Source: UBA7672 sp038326205
GTDB lineage: Bacteria; Pseudomonadota; Alphaproteobacteria; Caulobacterales; Hyphomonadaceae
DNA: 32,678 nucleotides
NCBI GenBank assembly: GCA_038326205.1
Contig: JBBQJV010000045.1
Coordinates: 1-32,678, forward strand
Direction of reading: 5' to 3'
Below are positions 1-8,398 of the stretch, piece after piece. The notes under the pieces are model-generated. The model had not been told where the DNA came from. It saw only the letters and a program-made list of their open reading frames with translations, and searched no databases. The first letter of the stretch is position 1. Each line of letters begins with the position of its first letter. A program made the position numbers and the translations under genes.

Positions 1-834
1 GTTGCGGCGGGCGTGATGTTCGCGGCGATCATGGTGTCGTCGCTGGGGACGCATGCGCAGATTTTGAAACTGGTCGCACCGGCGGTACGCAAGATTTCGC
101 TGGCGACTGTCTTCCGCGAGATGTTCGAGACGCTGGCGAACAAGTCGATGGGTGCGATCTTCGTGACGGCGATCATCGCGAACACGGCGCTGGGGTTAGG
201 GCAATCGCTTTCGGCGTACATGTCGACCTTCTTCTGGCGGCTGCAGCCTGTGCAGATCGGCATCATCACTCTCGTTATCTTCATATCAGTGGCGATTGGC
301 GCGTCGCTCGCGCCCGTGTTGACGAAGAGATTCGGCAAGAAACGCGGCATCATCATTGTAGGCGTGCTGGGGCTCATCACCTTCCCGGTGGCGACGGTGC
401 TGAGACTTCTGGGCGTCCTAACGCCGGGCACGGACACCGCGTTCTGGGCTGTGCTGGCGCAGGGCCAGATCGACGTGGTCCTATTGGTGGCGCAGCAGGT
501 GCTGATGGTGTCGATGATCTCCGACCTAGTGGAGCAGAGCGAGGTGAAGACCGGGCGCAGGGCCGAGGGCGTGTTCTTCGCGGCCAACACCTTTATCATG
601 AAGGTCACGACGGGCGTAGGTCTGATTGCCGCGACGATCGTGCTGTCACTCGCGAATTTCCCGGCAGGCGTTGCGCCGGATCAGGTGCCTGACAGCGCGT
701 TGATCACGCTGGGCTGGTGGTATGTGCCGGCGATCTGCCTGCTGAGACTCCTGATGCTCCTGTCGATTCTGCCCTATGAGGTGAGCCGCGAGAGTCATGC
801 AGAAAACCTCCGGAAACTGGATAGCGGAGCCTAG
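1..834 (+). CDS. GPH-family sugar:cation symporter (MFS), 5' partial
   Basis: C-terminal 277 residues of a major facilitator transporter; the reading frame is open from base 1, so the start lies outside the window. Several hydrophobic segments alternate with basic loops (for example FGKKRG near residue 115). The stretch SDLVEQSEVKTGRRAEGVFF matches the conserved loop of the glycoside-pentoside-hexuronide:cation symporter family, which usually has about 450 residues and imports sugars or glycosides with H+ or Na+. The stop overlaps the stop-proximal end of the convergent minus-strand GNAT gene by 4 bases. The substrate cannot be told from this part. Family call is fairly sure, transport specificity is not. 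Confidence 0.82.
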   Translation, partial: VAAGVMFAAIMVSSLGTHAQILKLVAPAVRKISLATVFREMFETLANKSMGAIFVTAIIANTALGLGQSLSAYMSTFFWRLQPVQIGIITLVIFISVAIGASLAPVLTKRFGKKRGIIIVGVLGLITFPVATVLRLLGVLTPGTDTAFWAVLAQGQIDVVLLVAQQVLMVSMISDLVEQSEVKTGRRAEGVFFAANTFIMKVTTGVGLIAATIVLSLANFPAGVAPDQVPDSALITLGWWYVPAICLLRLLMLLSILPYEVSRESHAENLRKLDSGA

Positions 835-1334
835 TCTGTTCGCATGAAAACGCGGGTGGACAGGTCGAGGAAGGCCGCTTGCGCGGATTCCATCTCTGAC
901 ATCCACGGCAGATAGTCAGCACGATCAATATCGGTGAAGCCCAGGCGGCGATAGAAGGGCGCGTTCCATGGCGGATCGCGGAAGGTCGAGAGGTAGGTGG
1001 CTGCGGCGCCTTTCGCCCTGGCGGCCTCGACGTAGCCGTTCACGAGCATCGCGCCGATGCCCCGCCGCTGGTAGGCGGGGTCGACGTCAAGCTCGCGCAG
1101 GTAGGCGATCTCACGGTGCATCTCGCCCATGACAAAGCCAGCGATGCGACCGCCCAGTTCCGCACCGATCGATATGCCGCCTTCAATGGACATGATGTGA
1201 TCGCCCATGGGAATGACGGCCATGGTGTCGATGTCGATCAGTTCGCTGTCGCGAAACAGCTCGGCGGCGGCGCGTTCGATCTCCTGCAGACGGAAAATGT
1301 CGGCGACGCGGATATCGCGGAGGGTAACTGTCAC
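831..1334 (-). CDS. GNAT-family N-acetyltransferase
   Basis: A 167-residue protein with the GNAT fold signature: the acetyl-CoA pyrophosphate-binding motif VDPAYQRRGIGAMLV near residues 88-102 and a C-terminal FYRRLGF motif near residue 129. Such enzymes move an acetyl group from acetyl-CoA to an amine on a small molecule or protein; the substrate is unknown here. Its start overlaps the stop of the upstream oxidoreductase gene by 4 bases (ATGA arrangement on the minus strand), so the two are probably translationally coupled and may act on related compounds. Length is usual for a single-domain GNAT. Confidence 0.85.
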   Translation of the reverse strand: MTVTLRDIRVADIFRLQEIERAAAELFRDSELIDIDTMAVIPMGDHIMSIEGGISIGAELGGRIAGFVMGEMHREIAYLRELDVDPAYQRRGIGAMLVNGYVEAARAKGAAATYLSTFRDPPWNAPFYRRLGFTDIDRADYLPWMSEMESAQAAFLDLSTRVFMRTD

Positions 1335-2650
1335 GAGGCCATTGAGCCCTGCAAGGCGGTGAAGAAGCGGACGCCCATCTCGCCTTCCTGAAGGGCCTTG
1401 GCGTCCGCGATCATGTGCAAAAGCTTGTAGCGCAGGATGCGGAAGTCATCGTGCTGGTCGGCCATCTTGCGCAGCGTGGCGGCGACCGCGCGGCTCATCG
1501 CGAAGTTCGGCGGGCGCTCGCCTTCGGTCTGCGGATAGACGTAGTCGGAATTGATCGACAGCGACCATGCCCGCCCGGAGATATCGCCAGCGACGGGCAG
1601 GTATTCTGCGGCGACGCCATCGAGATGGGTACGGTTCGCAAGGAGTGTGTCGAGCGCGTCGGCTTCGCAGGTCGCAACCGTCATGCCCTGTCCATAGGTG
1701 GGGTTGACGCTGCTCATGGCGTCGCCGATCGGGATGAGGGCCTCCGGCCATTTCGCGGCCTGCCAGATCAGATGGCGGGTTGCCGTCGGTTTGCGGAAGG
1801 TGCGGAGGTCGCCAATGATTTCGGCGTCCTTGATGCGCTCGTAGACATCGGGCGCGACGAGCCCTTTGGCGTAGGCCTTGAAGCCTTGCGCGTCGCGGGG
1901 CGGGGCGTCGCCGCCACGACGGCCGAGGGAGAGAATCCACTGATCATCCTCGATCGGCAGCAGCAAGCCGAATTCATTGTGCGGCGGCGAGGGCAGGATG
2001 AAGAAGCCGAGGTGTTCGTCGCGCCATGTATCGGGCTTGGCGAACCTCGCGGTAGTGTAGGCGACGTTGATGCGGATTTCCTCGGTTGGGAACTCAGCGT
2101 GGCCGTCCGCGACCAGTTGCTTGACCAGCTGGGCTGTGAGGCCGGTGGAGTCGACGACGAGGTCGGCGGGAAGTATCGCGCCATCGGCGACTTCGACGCC
2201 GGTGCAGCGGCCATCCGTGACGGCAAAGCGCGTGACCGGTGTTTCACCGCACAGGGTGACGTTCGGCAGGGCGGCGACACGCGAGCGGAGCACACCTTCA
2301 TAGGCAGGGCGTGACAGGCTGGTGACGTCGAAGCCCGCGTCGCATGGGTCCATCCATCCACCGAAGTCATAGACATTGATGTCTTTCCCGACGCGCATGG
2401 CCACGGCGCCGGCGGCGATGAAGTCTCGCGTGATGCCGGGCAGCAGGCGCTCCAGCGCGAGTTCGCCAGCCTTGAGAAGCTGGTGGGTGTGGGCGCCCTG
2501 GCCGACGCCAAGGCGTGGAGCGATCTGGTCTGGTAGGCTGTCGCGGTCAATGATCTCGACGGTGGTGAAATGCTTCGACAGGGCGGCGGCGGCGGCGAGA
2601 CCGCCGATGCCGGCGCCGACGATGATGGCTTTCGAGCCCAGAGCCATCAC
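1331..2650 (-). CDS. FAD-dependent oxidoreductase / monooxygenase-like
   Basis: A 439-residue flavoprotein. The N-terminal Rossmann motif VGAGIGGLAAAAAL (residues 11-24) binds the ADP part of FAD, and a second FAD contact motif IPIGDAMSSVNPTYGQGM lies near residues 310-327, as in the p-hydroxybenzoate hydroxylase / aromatic-ring monooxygenase superfamily. The substrate cannot be predicted. It is the first gene of a two-gene minus-strand unit with the following GNAT gene (4-base overlap) and is divergent from lemA, so the 2651-2817 gap should hold both promoters. A geranylgeranyl-reductase-like role is an alternative; cofactor use is sure, reaction is not. Confidence 0.8.
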   Translation of the reverse strand: MMALGSKAIIVGAGIGGLAAAAALSKHFTTVEIIDRDSLPDQIAPRLGVGQGAHTHQLLKAGELALERLLPGITRDFIAAGAVAMRVGKDINVYDFGGWMDPCDAGFDVTSLSRPAYEGVLRSRVAALPNVTLCGETPVTRFAVTDGRCTGVEVADGAILPADLVVDSTGLTAQLVKQLVADGHAEFPTEEIRINVAYTTARFAKPDTWRDEHLGFFILPSPPHNEFGLLLPIEDDQWILSLGRRGGDAPPRDAQGFKAYAKGLVAPDVYERIKDAEIIGDLRTFRKPTATRHLIWQAAKWPEALIPIGDAMSSVNPTYGQGMTVATCEADALDTLLANRTHLDGVAAEYLPVAGDISGRAWSLSINSDYVYPQTEGERPPNFAMSRAVAATLRKMADQHDDFRILRYKLLHMIADAKALQEGEMGVRFFTALQGSMAS

Positions 2651-2817
2651 GTTTCTCCTGCAAAGTGTCCGTCGGCCGATATGCCGTGCTTTTCTTTACC
2701 AGCAGTATCTTTAGTGGCGAAGTGTAACCGCTGATTACGTGTGGATTTACCGCGCTCTTGCTGTAGGTTCCAGATGGGCCGGGAATCGACCGGACGGATA
2801 AAAACGGGGCGCTGACC

Positions 2818-3387
2818 TTGGATATGCTGCCGATCTATGTTGCGCTGGGCGTTGTCGCCCTAATCCTTCTCATCGGGATCCTTATCTATAACGGGCTCGT
2901 CGCGAAGCGGCAGACCGTGAACGAAGCCTTCTCGGGCATCGACGTGCAGCTGAAGCTGCGCCGCGAGCTGGTTCCCAACCTGGTCGAGACGGTGAAGGGG
3001 TATGCGGCGCACGAGAAATCGACGCTGGATGCCGTGATTTCGGCGCGTAATGCGGCGGCTTCGGCGCAGGGCCCGGCCGCGATGGGTGCTGCCGAAGGTG
3101 CGCTGAGCGGTGCGCTGGGCAAGCTGTTCGCGCTGGCCGAGAGCTATCCGGACCTGAAGGCGAGCACCAATTTCCTGCAGCTGCAGAACGAGTTGTCTTC
3201 GATCGAGGACAAGGTCGCGGCGTCGCGCCGATTCTACAATTCATCGGTCAATGAGTACAATACAGCCGTCGAACAGTTCCCGGCTTCCATGATCGCAGGC
3301 GCTACCGGCTTCACGAAGCGCGAGATGTTCGACGTGGGCGAGGTCGAGCGTGCGTCGCTAAACGTGGCGCCTGCGGTGAAATTCTAA
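2818..3387 (+). CDS. lemA: LemA family protein
   Basis: A 189-residue LemA-family protein. One N-terminal membrane helix (about residues 5-26) is followed by a helical cytoplasmic or periplasmic domain with the family pattern NEAFSGIDVQLKLRRELVPN and the later SRRFYNSSVNEYN. The family is widespread; its molecular role is poorly understood, with links to membrane-associated proteases in some bacteria. The TTG start is preceded by GGGG at a spacing of 8; an ATG two codons later (2824) is an alternative start. The GNAT gene begins one base after its stop, so the two are very likely one transcript. Confidence 0.9.
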   Translation: MDMLPIYVALGVVALILLIGILIYNGLVAKRQTVNEAFSGIDVQLKLRRELVPNLVETVKGYAAHEKSTLDAVISARNAAASAQGPAAMGAAEGALSGALGKLFALAESYPDLKASTNFLQLQNELSSIEDKVAASRRFYNSSVNEYNTAVEQFPASMIAGATGFTKREMFDVGEVERASLNVAPAVKF

Positions 3388-3388
3388 G

Positions 3389-3850
3389 GTGCCAGTCGTC
3401 GTCCGCGCTTTTCAGCCGGGCGACGAGGCGGCCTTTCGCGACATCAACCTCGAATGGATCGAGCACTTCTTCGCTGTCGAAGCGAAGGACCGTGATGTGC
3501 TTGGTAATCCGCACACATACATCCTTGATCCGGGTGGCGCGATCCTGATTGCGGTGGATGGCGCGACGCAAATTGGCGTGGTTGCGCTGATGGTGATGGG
3601 CGAAGGCTCGGTGGAACTCGCCAAGATGGGGGTGAGGCCGCAGGCGCAGGGCAAGGGCGCTGGCCGGATGCTGGTGATGGGCGCAATCGAGAAAGCGCGC
3701 GAGATGGGCATGAAGCGCGTCTATATCGAAACGAACGCAGTGCTTGGACCGGCGCTGAAACTCTATCGCGATGCCGGATTCCAGCCGTTGAAAAACGTGC
3801 AGCCGTCTCCTTACGCGCGGGCCGATGTGCAGCTGGAGCTTTGGCTTTAG
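3389..3850 (+). CDS. GNAT-family N-acetyltransferase
   Basis: A 153-residue acetyltransferase. The acetyl-CoA binding motif A is visible as VRPQAQGKGAGRMLV (about residues 81-95) and motif B as LGPALKLYRDAGFQPL near residues 118-133. It starts with GTG one base after the lemA stop, which implies translational coupling with lemA. A small-molecule or protein-amine substrate is expected but cannot be named. It ends about 40 bases before a nested palindrome that separates it from the convergent bpt gene. Confidence 0.85.
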   Translation: MPVVVRAFQPGDEAAFRDINLEWIEHFFAVEAKDRDVLGNPHTYILDPGGAILIAVDGATQIGVVALMVMGEGSVELAKMGVRPQAQGKGAGRMLVMGAIEKAREMGMKRVYIETNAVLGPALKLYRDAGFQPLKNVQPSPYARADVQLELWL

Positions 3851-3889
3851 GCAAACACGGATGGTTGGCGCTGCTCGTTTGCCACTTCT

Positions 3890-4009
3890 CCCTCGTGATT
3901 CGACCGCCGGTTGCATTTGGGCCTCCTCACCATGAGGGCTCATCTTGAAATCGAGAAGGACCCTCGTGGTGAGCTGCGACCAGAGGGAGCGCCCGTCGAA
4001 CCACGAGGG
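3890..4009. repeat. Nested palindromic intergenic repeat element
   Basis: Two inverted repeats lie one inside the other. The outer arms are CCCTCGTGATTCGAC (3890-3904) and GTCGAACCACGAGGG (3995-4009), complementary with one mismatch. The inner arms are CTCACCATGAGGG (3926-3938) and CCCTCGTGGTGAG (3961-3973), also with one mismatch. The outer and inner arms share the CCCTCGTG core. Elements built from this TTCGA...CCTCACCATGAGGG pattern resemble small dispersed palindromic repeats known in alphaproteobacterial intergenic regions. It sits between convergent genes and could also act as a two-way terminator. Copy number cannot be judged from one window. Confidence 0.7.
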
Positions 4010-4035
4010 GACAGGCTGGCCGACTGTCGGTGGGA

Positions 4036-4812
4036 CTAGATCTCTTCTTCCAGCAGCGGGCGCCACTGTTCGCCGTCGAAGACTTCGAGCGGGGTGAAGT
4101 CCGCCTTGTAGCCCATCTTGTCGGAACCGCGGACCCAGTAGCCGAGATAGACGTATGGCAGGTCGAGCTCGAGCGCGAGGCGTACATGGTCGAGGACCAT
4201 GAAGGAGCCGACGCTGCGGTCGCTGAGTTCGGGACGGTAGAAGGAATAGACCATCGACAGGCCATCACGCAGCACGTCGGTGAGGGCAGCGGCCTGCAGC
4301 GCGCCATCGTCGCCGGCGCCGGCTTCGAGTTTGTTGCGGTATTCGAACACGACCGTTTCCACAGGGCTCGCATCGACCATGCCGGCATAGTCGCGGATTT
4401 CCATGTCCGTCATTCCGCCGCCGGGATGACGCGCATCGAGATAGCGCTTGAGCAGGCGGAACTGTTCGCGCGTGGCGCGAGCGGTGCTGGCTTCGCGTTC
4501 CATCACGGCGTTGCGCGCCAAAACCTTGCGCCACCGGCGCGACATCTTGAAGGCGGCGACATCAATGCGAACCGAACGGCAGGCGCCGCACGCCTTGCAG
4601 GCGGGACGGTAGGCAATTGTTTGCGAACGACGGAACCCAGAACGCGTCAGGCTGTCATTGAGCCCGACAGCGCCATCCACAGCGAGATTTGCGAACACCT
4701 TCCGTTCCATGCGGCCCGGCAGATAGGGGCATGGTTGAGGCGACGTCAGATAGAATTTCATCTTGCGGACGAAATCGGCCGGGATGATTTCCTTGGTGTC
4801 GGTCTCTTTCAT
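4036..4812 (-). CDS. bpt: Aspartate/glutamate leucyltransferase (arginyltransferase family)
   Basis: About 258 residues, matching the bacterial protein transferase Bpt, which adds leucine from Leu-tRNA to N-terminal Asp or Glu and so marks proteins for ClpS/ClpAP degradation (N-degron pathway). Family signatures are FYLTSPQPCPYLPGRMERKV at the N terminus and the cysteine cluster YRPACKACGACRSVRIDV, with a C-terminal GNAT-like part containing YLGYWVRGSDKMGYK. The chosen ATG at 4812 gives an N terminus close to the family's; the frame stays open to a GTG at 4869, which would add 19 residues unlike other members. It is downstream of motB on the same strand with a gap of about 105 bases. Confidence 0.9.
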   Translation of the reverse strand: MKETDTKEIIPADFVRKMKFYLTSPQPCPYLPGRMERKVFANLAVDGAVGLNDSLTRSGFRRSQTIAYRPACKACGACRSVRIDVAAFKMSRRWRKVLARNAVMEREASTARATREQFRLLKRYLDARHPGGGMTDMEIRDYAGMVDASPVETVVFEYRNKLEAGAGDDGALQAAALTDVLRDGLSMVYSFYRPELSDRSVGSFMVLDHVRLALELDLPYVYLGYWVRGSDKMGYKADFTPLEVFDGEQWRPLLEEEI

Positions 4813-4918
4813 CGTGATTCGACTGTATCCGGCGGCGAGGTTGCCCCGCCACAGAAAATTACCATGCACTGCTTTGGGTCGTTGGTCGATGCACCGCCAT
4901 CAGAGGAGGCGCCGCAGG

Positions 4919-5818
4919 TTACAGTGCGTGATCCGAAGGCATCACAGGGGCCTCGCGCAACAGCACGATGCTGATCCGGCGGTTGGCCGGCAGGTCCGGA
5001 TCATCAGGATAGAGCGGCTCGCGGTCACCCTTGCCTGAGACCTGATAGATTCGGTCGCCTTCGACGCCGGATTTTTCGAGGATGCGACGGGCAGCGTTAG
5101 CGCGGTCGGCTGACAGGTCCCAATTGGAATAGCCGGCCTTCGCGGGCGCGATAGAATCTGTGTGACCAGAAATACTGATCCTGTTGGGCAGCCGGTCGAT
5201 GACTTTCGAGACAGCTTCTAGTAGATGCTGCGTGCGGGGCAGGGGACTGGCCGACGAACCTATGAACATCGCGCGGCCTTCCTGATCGACCAGCTGGATA
5301 TTGAGGCCTTCAGGCGTCTGCTCGATGATCAGGTTGCGCGAGAGTTCGGCATAGTCTGGCAGGTCCTGCAGCGCCTGGCGCAGGGAGACCTCGGCGCTGG
5401 CGAACTGCGCATTTTCGCGGTTTGTCACGGCCTTGGCGAGGGCGTCTTCGGTCGGTTCGTGCGAGCTCTTTGCACCTGTATCGGCGCCGCCGGACTTCGG
5501 TTGTTGCGAGGCTTCAGCGGATTCCTCGTCGATCTTGCGGTTGGAACCGGAGGCGCGGGCCCCGTCTTCCTGAAAGGCCGTACCGCCCAGAAGGCCATCC
5601 GATCCCTGCGACGAGCGCGAGACACTGGCGGGGGCGAAATAGTCGGCAATGCCGCGTTTTTGTTCCGGCGAGGTGGTGTTGATCAGCCACATCAGGAGAA
5701 AGAAGGCCATCATCGCGGTCACGAAGTCGGCGTAGGCGACTTTCCAGGCGCCACCATGGTGGCCGCCGCCAATTACCTTCTTCACTTTCTTGATGACGAC
5801 TGGCTTATTGCCACTCAT
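4919..5818 (-). CDS. motB: Flagellar motor stator protein MotB
   Basis: A 299-residue stator subunit. A basic N terminus is followed by the single membrane helix of the family, with the essential proton-carrying Asp at residue 31 in YADFVTAMMAFFLLMWL. A Ser/Gly-rich plug and linker region spans roughly residues 60-130, and a C-terminal OmpA-like peptidoglycan-binding domain shows SGHTDS and NWDLSADRANAARR. With MotA it forms the ion channel that drives the flagellum. The start has AGGAAG about 8 bases upstream. No motA is in the window, so the partner gene is elsewhere. Divergent from the flavin reductase gene. Confidence 0.95.
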   Translation of the reverse strand: MSGNKPVVIKKVKKVIGGGHHGGAWKVAYADFVTAMMAFFLLMWLINTTSPEQKRGIADYFAPASVSRSSQGSDGLLGGTAFQEDGARASGSNRKIDEESAEASQQPKSGGADTGAKSSHEPTEDALAKAVTNRENAQFASAEVSLRQALQDLPDYAELSRNLIIEQTPEGLNIQLVDQEGRAMFIGSSASPLPRTQHLLEAVSKVIDRLPNRISISGHTDSIAPAKAGYSNWDLSADRANAARRILEKSGVEGDRIYQVSGKGDREPLYPDDPDLPANRRISIVLLREAPVMPSDHAL

Positions 5819-5882
5819 GACGGAATTCTTCCTGCGGTATTAACTCCGTCTTCTGCCAGATCACGGTTAAGGCCACGTGCAC

Positions 5883-6404
5883 ATGAGCGCGCCAGAAGCT
5901 CCTTCAGGGTTCGATCCCCCCATATTTGATCCGCGAGATTATCGCGCCGCCCTCGGGGGATTCGGTACCGGGGTGGCGCTGGTGGCGGCGCACGACCGAC
6001 AGGGCGTGGCCCACGGGATGATCATCAACTCGATGACATCGGTGTCGCTGCACCCGCCAATCATGCTGTGGTGTCTGGCCAATACCAGCTCCGTGTTCGA
6101 CGTTTATACCCAGGCAACGACCTTCTCCCTGAACATCCTGCGCTCGGACGACGAGGAAGTGGCGCAGCGTTTCTCGCGCAAGGGTGACCGGATCATCCTG
6201 CCGGAGCACACCTGCACGATGGAAACGGGCGCTCCGGTGCTGACCTCGGCTGTGGCCAGCCTCGATTGCCGGATGCGGCTGCGCCAGGCGATGGGCGACC
6301 ATGAGGTGATCTATGGCGATGTCGTCGCCTATCGCGCTGATCCGTGGGTGGATGCACTTGGCTTTTTCCGTGGAAAGTTCGTGACACTCAGAACAGAAGA
6401 TTAG
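5883..6404 (+). CDS. Flavin reductase family protein (FMN-binding split barrel)
   Basis: About 173 residues with the flavin-reductase pattern: FGTGVALVAA near residue 27 followed by GMIINSMTSVSLHPPIMLWC and a C-terminal FFRGKF. Proteins of this class (HpaC/DIM6-like) reduce FMN or FAD with NAD(P)H and often feed two-component monooxygenases; no partner monooxygenase is adjacent, though an FAD enzyme is encoded at 1331-2650. The ATG at 5883 is preferred because TAAGG lies 10 bases upstream; an in-frame GTG at 5877 is closer to that site than usual. The next gene starts 3 bases after the stop. Confidence 0.85.
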   Translation: MSAPEAPSGFDPPIFDPRDYRAALGGFGTGVALVAAHDRQGVAHGMIINSMTSVSLHPPIMLWCLANTSSVFDVYTQATTFSLNILRSDDEEVAQRFSRKGDRIILPEHTCTMETGAPVLTSAVASLDCRMRLRQAMGDHEVIYGDVVAYRADPWVDALGFFRGKFVTLRTED

Positions 6405-6407
6405 GCC

Positions 6408-6962
6408 ATGGCGGCAATCTCCGCCTTCATCTCACTCAGCCTTGATGGCTGCTACGCCGACGCCGATGGCGACATGAGCTGGGCACACACGCAGGACGCC
6501 GAACAGGCCGAGTTCACCAGCAGCAATGCCAAGGGCGGCGGGCGGTTGATCTTCGGGCGCGTCACCTATGAGATGATGAAGCCGTTCTGGACCAGCCCGG
6601 CGGCGGCCGAAATGATGCCGGACGTGGCCGCCGGCATGAACGCCATGCCGAAGACCGTGTTCTCGCGCAGCCTCAAATCGTCGGACTGGCGCAACACGCG
6701 AATCGCCACGGAAGATTTTGTAACCGAGCTGGAAGCCATCAAGGCAGGCGATCTGGATGCATCGATTCTCGGCAGCGGATCCGTCGTCGCGCAGGCAGCA
6801 ACGGCGGGACTGCTGGACGAGCTGCAGGTGATGCTGGTGCCGGTGACGCTGGGCGGCGGCAAGCGGTTGTTGGACGGCATTCCGCGAAGCCTCAGCTGGC
6901 GGCGGGAAGATGTACGCCAGTTCAGCAATGGCAATGTGTTCATCCGGTATCGGCCGGGTTAG
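6408..6962 (+). CDS. RibD C-terminal / dihydrofolate-reductase-like protein
   Basis: A 184-residue protein of the dihydrofolate reductase superfamily, RibD C-terminal branch. It starts with the ISLSLDGCYADADGDMSW pattern, followed by a GRVTYEMMKPFW motif and the NADPH-site segment ILGSGSVVAQAA, then the C-terminal LVPVTLGGGKRLLDG. Members are NADPH-dependent reductases of largely unknown substrate (YyaP/YwjB-like). It is 3 bases downstream of the flavin reductase gene, suggesting one transcript and perhaps a shared redox role. A true folate or riboflavin function is not supported, because the RibD deaminase domain is missing. Confidence 0.85.
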   Translation: MAAISAFISLSLDGCYADADGDMSWAHTQDAEQAEFTSSNAKGGGRLIFGRVTYEMMKPFWTSPAAAEMMPDVAAGMNAMPKTVFSRSLKSSDWRNTRIATEDFVTELEAIKAGDLDASILGSGSVVAQAATAGLLDELQVMLVPVTLGGGKRLLDGIPRSLSWRREDVRQFSNGNVFIRYRPG

Positions 6963-7035
6963 GGCCAGCTTCCGGGATGACAGGCTGTGGGTCTGGCGTG
7001 TAGGTCAATTCCCAGTTGAATCGGGAACGACTCCA

Positions 7036-7896
7036 ATGGCGGCATGCGCATTTCTCGGGCTGGGCGTTATGGGCGGGCCGATGGCCCGGCATCTCGCGCA
7101 AAGGGGCCATGACGTCACGGTGTGGAACCGCACACGCGAGAAGGCTGCGGCGTGGGTCGCCAAGGTCGGCGCGGGCCGCGAGGTTGCGAGCCCGGCAGAG
7201 GCGGTAGTCGACGCAGAATTTATCTTCCTGTGTCTGGGCGACGATCCCGATGTGGAGGCCATCTTCGCCGCGATGGCGTCGGCGCTGAAGGCCGGGCAGG
7301 TGGTGGCTGATCACACGACCGGGTCGGCGGGGCTGGCGCGGAAGCTGGCCGCAGAAGCCGGAGCTAAGAGCGTTGGTTATATCGATGCGCCGGTGTCGGG
7401 CGGGCAGGCGGGCGCGGAGAATGGCCAACTGACGGTCATGTGCGGCGGCGATGCGGCGACATTCGCGAGGATCGAGCCTGTGATGAAAGCTTTCTCGAAA
7501 CAGATCACGCTGATCGGCGACGTAGGGACGGGGCAGCTGGCCAAGTCGGTCAACCAGATCTGCATTGCTGGCGTGGTGCAGGGCGTGGCCGAGGGGCTGC
7601 ATTTTGCGCGCGCGAATGGTCTGGACGAAGCGAAGGTGATCGAGGCGATTTCAGCGGGCGCGGCGCAGAGCTGGCAGATGCAGAACCGCTGGAAGACGAT
7701 GGTGGAGGGGAAATTCGATTTCGGCTTTGCGGTCGACTGGATGCGAAAGGACCTGCGGATTGCGCTTGATGCTGCGCGTGCGACCAAGGCCTCGCTCCCG
7801 CTGACGGCGCTGGTCGACCAGTTCTATGCTGATGTGCAGGCGGACGGACATGGCCGCTGGGATACATCGAGCCTTATCTCGCGGCTCAACAGGTAA
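7036..7896 (+). CDS. NAD(P)-dependent 3-hydroxyisobutyrate dehydrogenase-like protein
   Basis: A 286-residue beta-hydroxyacid dehydrogenase. The N-terminal dinucleotide-binding motif FLGLGVMGGPMARHLAQRGH (residues 6-25) is followed by the substrate-site signature DAPVSGGQAGAENGQL, the catalytic-lysine segment GQLAKSVNQ, and the C-terminal helical domain with KDLRIALDAAR. The family oxidises 3-hydroxyisobutyrate, tartronate semialdehyde or related acids; which one is not clear. The ATG at 7036 is chosen since the Rossmann motif begins there, although the frame is open about 42 codons further upstream into the preceding gene. ArfB follows after 3 bases. Confidence 0.88.
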   Translation: MAACAFLGLGVMGGPMARHLAQRGHDVTVWNRTREKAAAWVAKVGAGREVASPAEAVVDAEFIFLCLGDDPDVEAIFAAMASALKAGQVVADHTTGSAGLARKLAAEAGAKSVGYIDAPVSGGQAGAENGQLTVMCGGDAATFARIEPVMKAFSKQITLIGDVGTGQLAKSVNQICIAGVVQGVAEGLHFARANGLDEAKVIEAISAGAAQSWQMQNRWKTMVEGKFDFGFAVDWMRKDLRIALDAARATKASLPLTALVDQFYADVQADGHGRWDTSSLISRLNR

Positions 7897-7899
7897 ACT

Positions 7900-8313
7900 G
7901 TGCCAAAAGTCTTCCTGCATACGTTTGAGCACGAGCTGGAAGAGAAGTTCGTCACCGCTGGCGGTCCAGGCGGGCAGAACGTCAACAAGGTGGCGTCTGC
8001 CGTGCAACTCCGCTGGAATGTGAAGACCAGCCACGCTTTCGACGACGAGCAGAAATGGATGATCCGCCGCGCGCTCGGCAATCGGATCAATGACGAGGGC
8101 GAGCTGGTGCTGTTCATCCAGACGCATCGCAGCCAGGTCCGCAATCGCGAGGAAGCGCGCGAACGGCTGGTGGAGCTGCTGGAGAAGGCGCTGGTGAAGC
8201 CCAAGCGGCGCGTGGCGACCAAGCCCAGCAAGGCACAGAAACAGAGACGCCTTGAAGGCAAGGCGCACCGTTCCGACGTGAAGGCCAAGCGCGGGCGGGT
8301 CGGCGAGGACTGA
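7900..8313 (+). CDS. arfB: Alternative ribosome-rescue aminoacyl-tRNA hydrolase ArfB
   Basis: A 137-residue peptidyl-tRNA hydrolase with the GGQ catalytic motif at residues 24-26 inside TAGGPGGQNVNKVASAVQLR, and a long Lys/Arg-rich C-terminal tail (KPSKAQKQRRLEGKAHRSD). Both parts match ArfB/YaeJ, which frees ribosomes stalled at the 3' end of mRNAs: the tail enters the empty mRNA channel and the GGQ loop cleaves the peptidyl-tRNA. It lacks the extra domains of RF1/RF2, as expected. The start is GTG, 3 bases after the dehydrogenase stop, so it probably ends a four-gene operon. Confidence 0.93.
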   Translation: MPKVFLHTFEHELEEKFVTAGGPGGQNVNKVASAVQLRWNVKTSHAFDDEQKWMIRRALGNRINDEGELVLFIQTHRSQVRNREEARERLVELLEKALVKPKRRVATKPSKAQKQRRLEGKAHRSDVKAKRGRVGED

Positions 8314-8359
8314 GCCTGATTTCACAGCTCAGAGTTATCCCGCGATTGTCAAATCTGCA

Positions 8360-8392
8360 CCCGCAACTACAACCAAGGATTGTAGATGCGGG
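8360..8392. repeat. Inverted repeat / hairpin just upstream of the broken GNAT gene
   Basis: CCCGCAACTACAA (8360-8372) and TTGTAGATGCGGG (8380-8392) pair with a single A.A mismatch around a 7-base loop. It lies 47 bases after the arfB stop and 6 bases before the ATG of the broken GNAT gene. It has no T-run after it, so it is a poor intrinsic terminator on the plus strand; an operator or RNA hairpin is possible. Confidence 0.6.
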
Positions 8393-8398
8393 GATTGT

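Noticed and set aside
1415..2314. 299-codon plus-strand open frame opposite the FAD oxidoreductase
   Set aside because: The minus-strand protein has both FAD motifs; the plus frame is an antisense shadow.
4030..4974. 314-codon plus-strand open frame opposite bpt
   Set aside because: Bpt has its full family signature on the minus strand; this frame has none.
5841..5869. Two TTAA sites in the motB/flavin reductase gap as a CtrA site
   Set aside because: Their spacing (more than 20 bases) does not fit the TTAA-N7-TTAA pattern.
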